64,000 bases of DNA from Pseudoalteromonas luteoviolacea (lineage in GTDB: Bacteria; Pseudomonadota; Gammaproteobacteria; Enterobacterales; Alteromonadaceae). Positions 46,083 to 55,811 of this stretch are shown piece after piece; the first letter of the stretch is position 1, and each line of letters begins with the position of its first letter. The stretch is taken from contig NZ_JAKFZS010000007.1 of NCBI RefSeq assembly GCF_021654285.1, positions 1 to 64,000 of the forward strand. The letters are read 5' to 3'. The notes below the pieces were generated by a model that was not told the DNA's origin, made no database searches, and saw only the letters and a program-made list of their open reading frames with translations. Both the position numbers and the translations under genes were made by a program.

Positions 46083-47051
46083 TTATGCTTCAGCTATGAA
46101 TATAGCGCGCAATGGAGCAGGGTAACCCTCAATCGTTTTGCTTGGGTCTAGTGGGTCTAAGAAATCTGCAAGTGACTCAGTTTCCATCCACTCAGTCTTA
46201 CGCTGTTCATCTAATGAAGTGGTGTCTTTGTTGACAACACGAACGTTCTTAAAGCCAACGCGCTCTAACCACAGCTTGAGTGCATCACAGCTGGGGATAT
46301 ACCAGACATTACGCATTTTTGCATAGCGATCAGTCGGTACTAGCACAGTATTTACATCGCCTTCGATCACTAAGGTTTCAAGCACAAGCTCGCCACCTTT
46401 ACGCAGTTGTGCACGCAATTGGCTTAAAAAGTCTATCGGTGAGCGTCTGTGATAAAGCACACCCATAGAAAATACTGTATCAAATGCTTTAAGCTCAGGT
46501 AACTGCTCTACGCCTAATGGCAGTAAATGCACATTTGGGTCTGGATTAAAGTGTTTAATCGCTTGGAATTGACTTAAAAACAGATCCGATGGGTCAATAC
46601 CAACGACAAAGTCAGCACCAGCGCCTTTCATACGCCACAAGTGGTAACCAGAGCCACAGCCAATATCTAAAACGGTTCTACCGTGCAGGTCGCTAATGTG
46701 TGGCAGTAGTCTGTCCCATTTCCAATCACTTCGCCATTCAGTGTCAATGTGAATACCATGGATATGGAAGGGGCCTTTTCGCCATGGCATCATACGCTTT
46801 AATAAATGGGTAAGCTGCTTTGTATGGCCTTCTGAAAACTCATCGCTTAAGCCAAATTCGACTCGATCAGCGGTGTTGATGTGTGTTGTCGTTGACTCAG
46901 GCAAGTTTTTAAGGACCTTTTCCCACTTTGGCCAATCACCATGTTGTGCTTCTTTTTGCCAGTGTGTTAACTGGGTAGGCAAAGTATCTAACCAATGACT
47001 GAGCTGGTTTTTAGCAATGGCTGCGTAAAAGTCATTAAACCAAGTATTCAT
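46083..47051 (-). CDS. cmoB: CmoB, tRNA U34 carboxymethyltransferase
   Basis: Transfers the carboxymethyl group of carboxy-SAM to 5-hydroxyuridine at tRNA position 34 to give cmo5U (322 aa, usual length). The SAM-binding motif [15 protein letters not shown] and the family region LSDLHGRT..., [17 protein letters not shown] and [13 protein letters not shown] match CmoB. GAGGA precedes the ATG. Ten bases after cmoA, so one operon supplies both steps. Confidence 0.95.
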   Translation of the reverse strand: MNTWFNDFYAAIAKNQLSHWLDTLPTQLTHWQKEAQHGDWPKWEKVLKNLPESTTTHINTADRVEFGLSDEFSEGHTKQLTHLLKRMMPWRKGPFHIHGIHIDTEWRSDWKWDRLLPHISDLHGRTVLDIGCGSGYHLWRMKGAGADFVVGIDPSDLFLSQFQAIKHFNPDPNVHLLPLGVEQLPELKAFDTVFSMGVLYHRRSPIDFLSQLRAQLRKGGELVLETLVIEGDVNTVLVPTDRYAKMRNVWYIPSCDALKLWLERVGFKNVRVVNKDTTSLDEQRKTEWMETESLADFLDPLDPSKTIEGYPAPLRAIFIAEA

Positions 47052-47061
47052 AATATCCTCG

Positions 47062-47787
47062 TTATTTTATTGCGACCATAGAGCAAAAGTTAAAGCACTG
47101 ATACCACACTTGCGTGTTTGAAAAACCGACATTGCTCAGCCTTTCTCTATGAGTGCTAAGGGCATCAGTGCGCATGATGTTTTCAATTGCGGTTCTTTTT
47201 TGGCTTATCTCTAATTCTGAATAGCCATTTTGGCGTTTGAAATCATGGTGCAGGTCAATCAACAAGTTATCTTTGATATCGTTTTCGCCTTTGATCTTTT
47301 CTGATAAAAGCAAAACACCACCGGGTTTTAAGCCTGCATAGATTTTTTCAAGTACAGCTTGTCTTTGATCTTGCGGGATGAACTGCAGCGTGAAGTTCAT
47401 TGCAACCACACTGGCATTTTCAATTTGGATGTCATTAATGTCACCCAGTTGAACATTAACAGGCACTTCGGATTTAAAGCCTTTTAGGTGTAATTTACAG
47501 CGTTCAACCATAGGCGCAGAGTTATCAATGGCGATTATCTGGCAGTTTTCTTTGTCGATGTTACGACGCATACTGAGCGTCACAGCGCCCAAAGAGCACC
47601 CTAAGTCATACAAATTTGAATTACTTTGCGCAAACTGACCTGCAAGTTTACCCATCGTACTGACCATTGTGGCGTATCCGGGAACTGACCTTTGGATCAT
47701 GTCTGGGAACACTTCGACGACATTTGCGTCAAATGTAAAGTCTTTTACTTCTTGCTCTGCGGCATAAATACTGTCTTTGCCAGTCAC
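47062..47787 (-). CDS. cmoA: CmoA, carboxy-SAM synthase
   Basis: Makes carboxy-S-adenosylmethionine from SAM and prephenate for CmoB (241 aa). Motifs match E. coli Cmo[42 protein letters not shown] and [19 protein letters not shown]. The frame is open six more codons to a TTG at 47805, but GTG 47787 aligns with the E. coli start and has GAGAG upstream; no ATG is in frame. First gene of the cmoA-cmoB operon. Confidence 0.94.
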   Translation of the reverse strand: MTGKDSIYAAEQEVKDFTFDANVVEVFPDMIQRSVPGYATMVSTMGKLAGQFAQSNSNLYDLGCSLGAVTLSMRRNIDKENCQIIAIDNSAPMVERCKLHLKGFKSEVPVNVQLGDINDIQIENASVVAMNFTLQFIPQDQRQAVLEKIYAGLKPGGVLLLSEKIKGENDIKDNLLIDLHHDFKRQNGYSELEISQKRTAIENIMRTDALSTHRERLSNVGFSNTQVWYQCFNFCSMVAIK

Positions 47788-47904
47788 AATACTACTCTCA
47801 TACAAAAATAATCTCGCTATTTTAGCATTTTATACTGGATAGTCAGTGATAAATTGAGTAGCTTGGCTACTATTAGTCATAAGAAGTAAAAAATGAGATA
47901 AAAA

Positions 47905-48594
47905 ATGGCGAAAAATAAAGTTGTCAGTACAGAAGATATCCTATCAACCTTGTGTCACTCAGTGACTGAAGTGCTTTCATCAGCGAGTGGAAACCAAATT
48001 TCATATTCGGCGATGGTTCAAAAGATCACGCGTACCTGCATGCGACCGGATATCGGCTGTTTTGTGTTGTTCGATGGCGGGTTTACAGGGCTTGTTGTGA
48101 CTAACTTCACAGCTCAGGCAGCGATGGAAATCTACCAAGATTACATGCGCAACATGGGCATGCCGGAGAGTGAAATTGCACAAAGCCACCTATCTGACGA
48201 TGTATCAAACGTCATGGGTGAATTGATGAACCAAATTGTTGGTGATTTTACAGGTAAAGTAAGAGAGCAATTACATACCTCAATTACGCAAAACCAGCCG
48301 AAAATGATGGCAATTAATAAGCAGGTGCAAATCTCGGTTGATACAACCATGGACAGACCACAAGCAAGACGAGTGACATTCACGACGCAAGGGCAGAATA
48401 TATTCTATCTTGAGCTAGCAATGGATAAGACTGAGTTTATTAAGCTCCATGATTTTGATATTGCAGAAGCGGTAGACCCGGACGATATTATTGCAAACCA
48501 GAGTTCTTCATCTGCAAAAGCGAAGGCAGCAAAACCAGCTGAGCCACAAGAAGATGCTGCTGATGATGACTTTATGGCAGAGCTAGGCTTATAA
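47905..48594 (+). CDS. DUF3334 protein with CheX-like ExxN motif
   Basis: A 229-aa cytoplasmic protein of the DUF3334 family. Residues about 30-185 read like a CheC/CheX fold: FVLFDGGFTGLVVTNFTAQA, then MGELMNQIVGDFTG holding Glu106 and Asn109 in the ExxN arrangement used by CheX/CheC phosphatases to dephosphorylate CheY. The tail is acidic and Ala/Lys/Pro-rich, ending DDDFMAELGL. Convergent with a hybrid kinase. A role as phosphatase for a response regulator is inference. Confidence 0.78.
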   Translation: MAKNKVVSTEDILSTLCHSVTEVLSSASGNQISYSAMVQKITRTCMRPDIGCFVLFDGGFTGLVVTNFTAQAAMEIYQDYMRNMGMPESEIAQSHLSDDVSNVMGELMNQIVGDFTGKVREQLHTSITQNQPKMMAINKQVQISVDTTMDRPQARRVTFTTQGQNIFYLELAMDKTEFIKLHDFDIAEAVDPDDIIANQSSSSAKAKAAKPAEPQEDAADDDFMAELGL

Positions 48595-48609
48595 GCTCTT
48601 TGGTGTAAG

Positions 48610-48645
48610 ACATCATGTAGTCAAAATAAGCTGCATGATGTTTTA
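48610..48645 (+). terminator. Terminator of the DUF3334 gene
   Basis: ACATCATGTAG (48610-48620) and CTGCATGATGT (48631-48641) pair over 11 bp with one G-U, followed by TTTATT. It slightly overlaps the end of the convergent kinase gene. Confidence 0.7.
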
Positions 48646-51600
48646 TTCGCTCTCTAACTCACCCACCGTATTTTGCAGTAGGTTATATGCCTCTGAGAAT
48701 TCAAACCTAGATATCATCACTTTGAGTTCTTTAACTGTTTTCTCATCTAGTGCATCGTTGGCTTCAAGTTGTTCAACCATATCCGTCGCTTTTGAGTCAT
48801 ACTCTTTTAATGCCTGAGCAAATTCACCGATTGAAAATGATTGTGTTGGCGTATTCTTGTTGTGACTTTGTTGAAGCAGTAAGGCGGCTTTATTTTTTGT
48901 ATCACTGATATAGTTTGCCAGTGTTTCGAGCCGTGCTAAGTCGATATTCTCGGATTTAACTTGCTCTTCTATATCAGCTGCTATTTCTGAGAAGTATTCC
49001 ATGGACAGGTTTGCTCCAGCCCCCTTCATGGCATGGAGTATGTCCAATGCAAGCTCCTTATTCCCCATGCTAATTGACTGCTGTAAGTTGATGACTTCTT
49101 CGACTTGCTGTGAAATAAATTTGTTTAAAAGCTTAAAATAAATGGCTTCGTTATTTGCAGCTCTCTCTACGCCTTCTTTAATATTGATACCGGTTAAAAC
49201 AATATCTATGTCTTTTTCAGAATATTCTGGTATATCTTCAACCTCAATCTCTGGTGTGTTTGATGTTTGCAGGGCAAGTGCTTCAAGAATTGAGTTAATA
49301 AGGCCGTCCACATCAATCGGTTTAGCGACATGGCCATTCATACCTGCCTCTAGGCACAATTGAATATCCGGGCCCATTGCATTTGCTGTCATTGCTAAAA
49401 TAGGAAGGTGGGTATGAGGGATTGATTGGCGGATTGCTTTTGTTGCCTCTACGCCGTCCATAACTGGCATTTGCATATCCATAAGCACGATATCAAATTG
49501 ATTATCTTGTACTGCTTTGAGTGCCATTTCTCCATTACACGCGACGCTGACCTGTGCACCATGAAAGCTTAAAATCTCTACCGCAATTTCTTGATTCACA
49601 GGCTGATCTTCAGCAACCAGTATTTTTAAGTCTTTAAGCGCTTGTTGATTATCAATAGGCTTTTTCGTTGCTTGGCTTACTGTGTTCGCGCCAAAGCACT
49701 CCTGTAAACAGTCAAGCAGACTTGAAGGGTTAAAAGGCTTGAACAGCATGCTATCTATCATGCTTTGATGCGCCTCTTTAAAGCCAACCTCATGGCCATG
49801 AGCGGTCACTAATACAAAGTAATTTTGTAAGCCGCTTTGTTTTAAGTACTCAATGGTATCTATGCCATTGATGTTGGGCATATGCCAGTCCACGAACATA
49901 ATGTCGTAGCGACTGGTCGAAGGACTTAACTTGTCTATAAAATGTTTACCGCTCTCATATAACGTCACTTCAAACCCTAGCGATTCGAGCATGGTTTCTA
50001 ATATATCTCGTGCATCTTCATTATCATCAATAACACTGGCTTTTTTACCACTGAAGGTATGCGACTTTTCAACAGATTTTGAGGCATAATTGTTGATCTC
50101 CATTGGTAAGGTAAAATAAAACTGTGAGCCACAACCAAGTTCACTCTCGACGAAAATCTCTCCGCCCAGTAGCTTCACTAATTGTTGAGAAATCGTTAGC
50201 CCGAGTCCTGTACCGCCATATTTGCGTGTGGTGGATGTGTCGGCCTGAGAAAAGGATTGAAAGAGCTTAGTTTGTTGCTCTGCACTCATACCAATCCCAG
50301 TATCTTTCACTGAAAAAGTTAATTTCACTTGATCTGATTGCATATTTAAAAGAGTAATCGTTAAGGTCACACCGCCTGTTTCGGTAAATTTAACTGCATT
50401 TCCAGCCAAATTAATGAGAATTTGTGAGAGCCTAAGTGGATCGCCAATAAAGTTGTTAGGCATGTCTGTTGGCACATTAAATACTAGGTCGAGCTGCTTT
50501 TCTTGTGCTTTAAGACCAACTATGGTGGTGACATTATCGAGAACTTTATCCAATTCATATGGAATATGCTCGATTTCGACTTTGCCAGCCTCAATCTTAG
50601 AAAAATCTAAAATGTCATTTATTAGCTTAAGTAATTGTTTTGCCGCATAATCGATTTTTGTAACATAGCCGAGTTGCTTCGGATTTAGATCTGAATTGAT
50701 CGCTAAATGCGCCATACCAATAATGGCGTTCATTGGGGAGCGGATCTCATGGCTCATATTCGCTAAAAACTCGCCTTTAATTTGCGCATTTTTGTCAGCT
50801 TCTTCTTTCGCAGTGAGCATTTGTCGCTCTAATTCATTGCGCTCAGTGACATCTAAAAAGGTGCCAACAACACCGCCAACTTCACCCGCACTGTCGAAAA
50901 ATGGTGCCTCATACACTACTAATTCTCTGGGTTCGTTAAGACTGTTTTCCATTGCAAGCGCAAAGGAGTGTGCGTCTTTTTCTTCAATCGTCCGCTGTGA
51001 TTTGGCATCTAGATAAGTCGCAGTTTGCTGGTCAAAAACATCATTTAAATGAGAGTCTGTGACTTCGACTTCAAACTTATCAATAAAAGCTAGAAAAGCT
51101 CTGTTAACCCCCATAAAAATCCCTTTTTTATCTCGATAATAAGTAGGATTAGGAATGGCGTTAATAATATGAAGGGTTAATTCTAAATGGGCTGCCAGTG
51201 CATTTTCTGCCTCTACTTGCTTTTGGCTGTTCTCACTGAGTCGTAACTGAATACTTAAGTCTTCACATAAAAGTTTTAAACAGTGATTTTGCACCTCTTT
51301 TGGCGGACTTGTGAATGTAATAACGACGGCGCCTGAAAGTTCTTCGTTGATGACCAAAGGGATATATAAAATAGTGTGCACTTCAAGTGTTAAGCCGTCT
51401 TTGTGCAATACTGCGTTTTGTCCATCACTGATAAAAGCTTGCGAACTTTGGTCTGAGACAAGCTTTTTTACTTGAATTGATTGCTCGTCAAAATATGCAG
51501 CAAACCCCACTAAGGACTGCTGAATAAAGTGTTCATCTTCATACCGATATATGGCTACACTGGGGCTGTGAAAATGCTCCGCTAGAAAGTTTGCCGCAAC

Positions 51601-52413
51601 GGTTCTCATTTGACTGGGAGAATTGCAATGGCGAATATCTTCGCTGAATACATGTCTTATTTTTGCCGTATCAGCACGTTCATCCAGCTTTTGGTAGGTT
51701 TTGGAAACCGCTTGCACAATATCTGCTACTTCACCGCTAAGCTCTGCTGGTAAGGAGATACTGCGACCGTTGTAATTTTTGTCTATACAAAATACGCGAT
51801 GAAGTAATGTAAAGGGCGTTATTAAGCGCTTGTTTAAGTAATAAAAAATGAAAAGTGCGAATAGCAATAAGGAGATTAAGCTCACCCAAAGATAAAATAA
51901 AAGGCTACTACTACCGTCGTGCAGTTGTTGTTTGGCATTTTGTAGCTGATTTTTAGTCGACTTTAGAGCTGTGTTTATGGCCCTTGTTGTTTGTTGGTGG
52001 ACTTCAAGCAACGCGGTGTTTTGGGCGCTAGCTTTTTTTGAGTCGAGCGCTTCATATACAGACTGCATGACGACATAGGCATTGAATGCTGATGTTAAGT
52101 CACTTTGTTCCGGGTAATTCGCTGTTTTTGATTGTAGCGCTCCTAATGATACTTTTGAGCTAATGAGCTGTTGTTTAATTGATATCGATGTTTGTTCGCT
52201 TGATGTGCTATTAAGGTAGCGATTGATGTTAAAAAATAAGGAAAGGTTCATCATGTTGAGTTGATTCAACACTTCAAATTGCTCATTGAGCTGCTCAATA
52301 TGCTGCTCATGAGATCCCATTTCGTTTTCCCAATTAGACATCACTACGAGGCTGATAATAAGAAGAGCGGGGAGTAGTACGAAAAACGAATGGAACATTG
52401 TTTTTATTGACAT
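48643..52413 (-). CDS. Hybrid sensor histidine kinase (GAF-PAS-HisKA-HATPase-REC-REC-HPt)
   Basis: A 1256-aa membrane phosphorelay kinase. TM at about 8-25 and 171-192 frame a helical periplasmic sensor; then a GAF-like region (about 250-395), a PAS domain (about 408-525), HisKA with His555 (NMSHEIRSPMNAIIGMAHL), HATPase with DTGIGM and KYGGTGLGL, REC1 with Asp842 (FVDWHMPN), REC2 with Asp979 (VLMDMQMPVMDG) and HPt with His1127 (LHAMKGAGANLSM). All phosphorelay residues are present. GGAAAGTAAG precedes the ATG. It is divergent from the REC-kinase at 52521, and its HPt could pass phosphate to other regulators here. The signal is unknown. Confidence 0.93.
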   Translation of the reverse strand: MSIKTMFHSFFVLLPALLIISLVVMSNWENEMGSHEQHIEQLNEQFEVLNQLNMMNLSLFFNINRYLNSTSSEQTSISIKQQLISSKVSLGALQSKTANYPEQSDLTSAFNAYVVMQSVYEALDSKKASAQNTALLEVHQQTTRAINTALKSTKNQLQNAKQQLHDGSSSLLFYLWVSLISLLLFALFIFYYLNKRLITPFTLLHRVFCIDKNYNGRSISLPAELSGEVADIVQAVSKTYQKLDERADTAKIRHVFSEDIRHCNSPSQMRTVAANFLAEHFHSPSVAIYRYEDEHFIQQSLVGFAAYFDEQSIQVKKLVSDQSSQAFISDGQNAVLHKDGLTLEVHTILYIPLVINEELSGAVVITFTSPPKEVQNHCLKLLCEDLSIQLRLSENSQKQVEAENALAAHLELTLHIINAIPNPTYYRDKKGIFMGVNRAFLAFIDKFEVEVTDSHLNDVFDQQTATYLDAKSQRTIEEKDAHSFALAMENSLNEPRELVVYEAPFFDSAGEVGGVVGTFLDVTERNELERQMLTAKEEADKNAQIKGEFLANMSHEIRSPMNAIIGMAHLAINSDLNPKQLGYVTKIDYAAKQLLKLINDILDFSKIEAGKVEIEHIPYELDKVLDNVTTIVGLKAQEKQLDLVFNVPTDMPNNFIGDPLRLSQILINLAGNAVKFTETGGVTLTITLLNMQSDQVKLTFSVKDTGIGMSAEQQTKLFQSFSQADTSTTRKYGGTGLGLTISQQLVKLLGGEIFVESELGCGSQFYFTLPMEINNYASKSVEKSHTFSGKKASVIDDNEDARDILETMLESLGFEVTLYESGKHFIDKLSPSTSRYDIMFVDWHMPNINGIDTIEYLKQSGLQNYFVLVTAHGHEVGFKEAHQSMIDSMLFKPFNPSSLLDCLQECFGANTVSQATKKPIDNQQALKDLKILVAEDQPVNQEIAVEILSFHGAQVSVACNGEMALKAVQDNQFDIVLMDMQMPVMDGVEATKAIRQSIPHTHLPILAMTANAMGPDIQLCLEAGMNGHVAKPIDVDGLINSILEALALQTSNTPEIEVEDIPEYSEKDIDIVLTGINIKEGVERAANNEAIYFKLLNKFISQQVEEVINLQQSISMGNKELALDILHAMKGAGANLSMEYFSEIAADIEEQVKSENIDLARLETLANYISDTKNKAALLLQQSHNKNTPTQSFSIGEFAQALKEYDSKATDMVEQLEANDALDEKTVKELKVMISRFEFSEAYNLLQNTVGELESE

Positions 52414-52520
52414 AACTTACTTTCCGAAACTTGACTAATATTAACCATAGTCGTGCTCTCGTAATTAACAAGCGCGGTACTTTGGCTGAGGGAACAAGTT
52501 AAATCAAGAAGGTGGCGAAG

Positions 52521-53630
52521 ATGGCAGATATTCTCATTGTTGATGACATTGCTGAAAACTTACAAATACTTCAATTGATATTACGTAATGAAGGTCACAA
52601 AGTGTATGCCGCCATTAGTGGTGAAGTAGCAGTGACGATTGCTCAAGCACATTTACCAGAATTAATTATTTCTGACATTAATATGCCGAATATGGATGGA
52701 TTGGAATTATGTAAATTGCTCAAGAAATCATCAGGTACAACTCATATCCCAGTTATTTTTGTCAGCGCAGAGCGAGAAACAGATCAGATTGTTGAAGCGT
52801 TGGAAGTTGGCGGAGTTGACTACATCACTAAACCATTTAAACCTGCTGAGGTACTTGCGAGAGTAAATACCCAGCTTAAGTTAATAGAAGCCAATAAGTT
52901 AGCTATAAGACAACAGCTATCTCAAGTGATGAATCAAATGGTGGTGGGCATTGCCCACGAAATAAATACACCTTTAGGTGCCGCAATCACGGCATCGACG
53001 CACTTCGATGGCGTATTGACTCAGTTAATTGAGTCATTTGATAACCAAACGCTCAGTGCTGATCAGCTCAAAGATGGATTAGAGGAGTCAAAGCAAGGCG
53101 TTGCTTTGTGCGAACGTAATCTTCAGCGCGTAGCAAAATTCGTAAAAGTACTCAAAGATATTGCGCAAATTGAAAGGCCTACTTCACCTGAACCGTTAAA
53201 TACCATTTCTTTTTTAAACGATTTAAAAAGTGCTTGGTCAAAAAAAGGCGTTATGCTCGAGATAAGTGCAGTAGAGATGAACTTTGTTGCTGATAAAGAC
53301 ATTTTATTGAGTGTATTTGATAGTCTATTAGATAATTCTTTGGCGCATGCAGACTTAGTTGAAGGCAAGGCACTTACCATCGAAGTATCAATAAAGGGTC
53401 AGCACATTTGCTTTTTGTATTATGATCATGGCAATGGGCTGCAAGGTATCACGATTGATGAATTGCTCAAGCCTTTCATTACCACCAAGCGTGGCAATAG
53501 TGGCCATGTTGGGTTAAGTGCGTCCGTTACAGCCAATTTAATTGACAGTGCCCTTAATGGTACTTATCACCTCAGTGAGCAGGGGAGGGGGTTGGAGTGG
53601 CAGATTGAAATTCCAATAAATTCAGGTTGA
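52521..53630 (+). CDS. Response regulator-histidine kinase without membrane sensor
   Basis: A soluble 369-aa protein. The N-terminal REC domain has phosphoacceptor Asp52 (LIISDINMPNMDG) and the K-P switch at YITKPF; the following kinase part has His146 (VGIAHEINTPLGAA) and a HATPase domain (DHGNGLQG, RGNSGHVGLSAS). A GTG three codons earlier is in frame, but ATG 52521 with AAGAAGG upstream is preferred. The REC-first order suggests it takes phosphate from another kinase, plausibly the divergent hybrid kinase 107 bases away, and controls its own kinase activity. Confidence 0.88.
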   Translation: MADILIVDDIAENLQILQLILRNEGHKVYAAISGEVAVTIAQAHLPELIISDINMPNMDGLELCKLLKKSSGTTHIPVIFVSAERETDQIVEALEVGGVDYITKPFKPAEVLARVNTQLKLIEANKLAIRQQLSQVMNQMVVGIAHEINTPLGAAITASTHFDGVLTQLIESFDNQTLSADQLKDGLEESKQGVALCERNLQRVAKFVKVLKDIAQIERPTSPEPLNTISFLNDLKSAWSKKGVMLEISAVEMNFVADKDILLSVFDSLLDNSLAHADLVEGKALTIEVSIKGQHICFLYYDHGNGLQGITIDELLKPFITTKRGNSGHVGLSASVTANLIDSALNGTYHLSEQGRGLEWQIEIPINSG

Positions 53631-53809
53631 TCTGAATCAAGCTAAGAGAATTATCACTATCAATGAGGACATAAGTCCTTATGTGGGAGGCTTTATTTCA
53701 CTAAGCTCGCGGGCAAAGATATTATATCTTTGTTCGAGTATTAATTATAAATAATTCTTATGATTAATGTTTTGAATTGAAGTCACGCAAAAAAATTGGT
53801 GGAACCATT

Positions 53810-54652
53810 ATGCAACAGCTACCTACAGTTGACTATAAGTCATCTACAGCAGCAAAAGAATTTGTTGAGTCTCTTCGTAACACAGGTTTTGGTGTACTTA
53901 AAAACCACCCAATTCCGAAAGAGCTTGTAGAGTCTATATATAAAAACTGGCAAGAGTTCTTCTACACAGAAGAAAAGCACGACTTCCTATTTGACAAGGA
54001 CACTCAAGACGGCTATTTCCCACCGGAAGTTTCAGAAGTCGCTAAAGGCTTTACTGTAAAAGATATTAAGGAATATTTTCACGTTTATCCAAAAGGTCGC
54101 GTTCCTGCTCAGCTTGAAGCTGAAATCAGAGAATACTACCGCCTTGCAAACGAGTTTGCAGCTGAGCTATTAAGCTGGGTTCAAGCGGAAGCGCCTGAAG
54201 ATGTACGTGCTAAGTTTTCGATCGATCTTAAAGATATGATCAAAGACTCAGATCAAACGCTATTACGCGTTTTACACTACCCACCAATGACTGGAGACGA
54301 AGAGCCTGGCGCAATTCGTGCGGCAGCACATGGTGACATTAACCTATTGACGGTATTACCAGCTTCAAATGAACCTGGTTTACAAGTTCAAAGAGGTGAC
54401 GGCAGCTGGTTAGATGTACCATGTGATTTTGGTTCATTGATCATCAACATTGGTGATATGTTGCAAGAAGCATCAGGTGGTTACTTCCCATCTACAATTC
54501 ACCGAGTGATCAACCCCACGGGTAAAGCGAGTGATAAATCTCGAATTTCATTACCGCTGTTTTTACACCCTAAACCAGAGGTTGTACTATCAGAGCGTTA
54601 TACTGCAGACTCATATTTGCAAGAACGCCTAAGAGAGTTAGGTGTTAAATAA
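53810..54652 (+). CDS. 2-oxoglutarate/Fe(II) oxygenase, isopenicillin N synthase-like
   Basis: Cytoplasmic oxygenase (280 aa). The iron triad is His174, Asp176 (AAAHGDINLLT) and His231 (TIHRVINP); Arg245 with Ser247 (KSRISLPLFLHP) forms the cosubstrate site, as in the IPNS-like family. The frame opens at TTG 53777, but ATG 53810 with GGTGG upstream gives the normal family start. The substrate is unknown: these enzymes include amino-acid and small-molecule hydroxylases. It is followed by a strong terminator and so is separate from nagK. Confidence 0.85.
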   Translation: MQQLPTVDYKSSTAAKEFVESLRNTGFGVLKNHPIPKELVESIYKNWQEFFYTEEKHDFLFDKDTQDGYFPPEVSEVAKGFTVKDIKEYFHVYPKGRVPAQLEAEIREYYRLANEFAAELLSWVQAEAPEDVRAKFSIDLKDMIKDSDQTLLRVLHYPPMTGDEEPGAIRAAAHGDINLLTVLPASNEPGLQVQRGDGSWLDVPCDFGSLIINIGDMLQEASGGYFPSTIHRVINPTGKASDKSRISLPLFLHPKPEVVLSERYTADSYLQERLRELGVK

Positions 54653-54670
54653 CTAGCTGATTTTAAAAAT

Positions 54671-54699
54671 AAAAACGGTCTTTTTTAGGCCGTTTTTTT
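54671..54699 (+). terminator. Terminator of the oxygenase gene
   Basis: A stem pairing AAAAACGG (54671-54678) with CCGTTTTT (54690-54697), extended by GC and GU pairs, has an A/T loop and a seven-base T-run. Confidence 0.88.
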
Positions 54700-54797
54700 G
54701 TATCTGAATATGGCTGTTTTTTGAATTTTTCCTGACAATTAGTTCAAAGTGTGCAATATTAAAATTTCTCAAACTGAGAAAAAATAATAAAAAACTT

Positions 54798-54815
54798 AAT
54801 GACAACGCTGTCATT
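54798..54815. promoter_or_regulatory. Predicted NagR operator upstream of nagK
   Basis: AATGACAACGCTGTCATT is an almost perfect palindrome and fits the AATGACA-N4-TGTCATT motif described for the LacI-family regulator NagR in Shewanella and other Alteromonadales. It lies 85 bases before the nagK start. Confidence 0.82.
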
Positions 54816-54899
54816 TATTGTGTAACATCAAATCAACATGACTGAATACTGTGTCGCGGATAAATTCGCGTTCATATCTTATTTTTTAGGGGTCGCTTA

Positions 54900-55811
54900 A
54901 TGATGGCTAAACAGGTTGAACAAGACCAGTTGTATATAGGTATTGATGGAGGCGGTACAAAATGCCGAGCCACCATCTACTCAATTAAAAACGGCGTTTT
55001 GGGAACTGGTCTTGGTGGGCCTGCTAATCCTCTTCATGGTTTTGAAAGAACCATTGAATCGATAATGGTATCGACTCAACTGGCACTGCAGGATGCAGGA
55101 CTAAGAATTGAAGCAGTTCATAATCTCTATGCAGGCCTTGGCCTAGCAGGTGTTAATTTGCCCGCACTGCATGAAAAAATAATGCGCTGGGATCACCCAT
55201 TTAAGCAGATGTTTTTAACAACCGATCTTCATACTGCTTGTATTGGCGCTCATGAAGGTGGGGATGGGGCTGTAATTATTACAGGTACAGGCTCCTGTGG
55301 CTTTGCAATGGTTGATGGTGTCTCCGTGAATTATGGTGGTCATGGTTTTGCACAAGGTGACATGGGCAGTGGCGCGTGGATGGGGCTTGAAGCTGTTAAA
55401 TCTGCATTGCTTTCTATCGATAAGCTTGGTCCAACAACCTCATTAAGTGACACACTTAAACAGCACTTTAATACCACAACAGCTATGGGTATTGCCGAGC
55501 AAATGGCCGGTAAACCGTCGAGTAGTTACGCACAATTAGCAAGGTTTGTGCTTGCTGCAGCTGAAGATAACGATGAAGTTGCATTGAGTATTGTTCGAGA
55601 TGGTGCTGACTACATTAGCAAATTGGCGCATAGATTGATGGAAAATAACCCACCACGACTATCTATGATCGGTGGATTATCTGAACCATTACGTAAGTGG
55701 CTAGACCCTGAAATTGCAAAGATTGTTGAATCTCCAAAACAGCCTCCTGAGATGGGCGCAATTTTCTTTGCAATCCAAAGTGTCGAGCAGCAGTCTGAAA
55801 AGGCGGTATGA
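54900..55811 (+). CDS. nagK: NagK-type N-acetylglucosamine kinase (BadF/BadG family)
   Basis: Phosphorylates GlcNAc to GlcNAc-6-phosphate with ATP (303 aa). The N-terminal phosphate loop YIGIDGGGTKCRATIY, ITGTGSCGFAM near 120-135 and GGHGFAQGDMGSGAWMG at about 148-164 mark the BadF/BadG/BcrA ATPase fold. AGGGG precedes the start (two adjacent ATG; the first is used). It overlaps nagA by 4 bases. Placement before nagA and under a NagR-like operator makes GlcNAc the likely sugar, though glucosamine kinases share this fold. Confidence 0.88.
   Translation: MMAKQVEQDQLYIGIDGGGTKCRATIYSIKNGVLGTGLGGPANPLHGFERTIESIMVSTQLALQDAGLRIEAVHNLYAGLGLAGVNLPALHEKIMRWDHPFKQMFLTTDLHTACIGAHEGGDGAVIITGTGSCGFAMVDGVSVNYGGHGFAQGDMGSGAWMGLEAVKSALLSIDKLGPTTSLSDTLKQHFNTTTAMGIAEQMAGKPSSSYAQLARFVLAAAEDNDEVALSIVRDGADYISKLAHRLMENNPPRLSMIGGLSEPLRKWLDPEIAKIVESPKQPPEMGAIFFAIQSVEQQSEKAV

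Noticed and set aside
46083..47787. Two unrelated SAM methyltransferases
   Set aside because: Motifs, order and 10-base spacing identify the pair as cmoB and cmoA.
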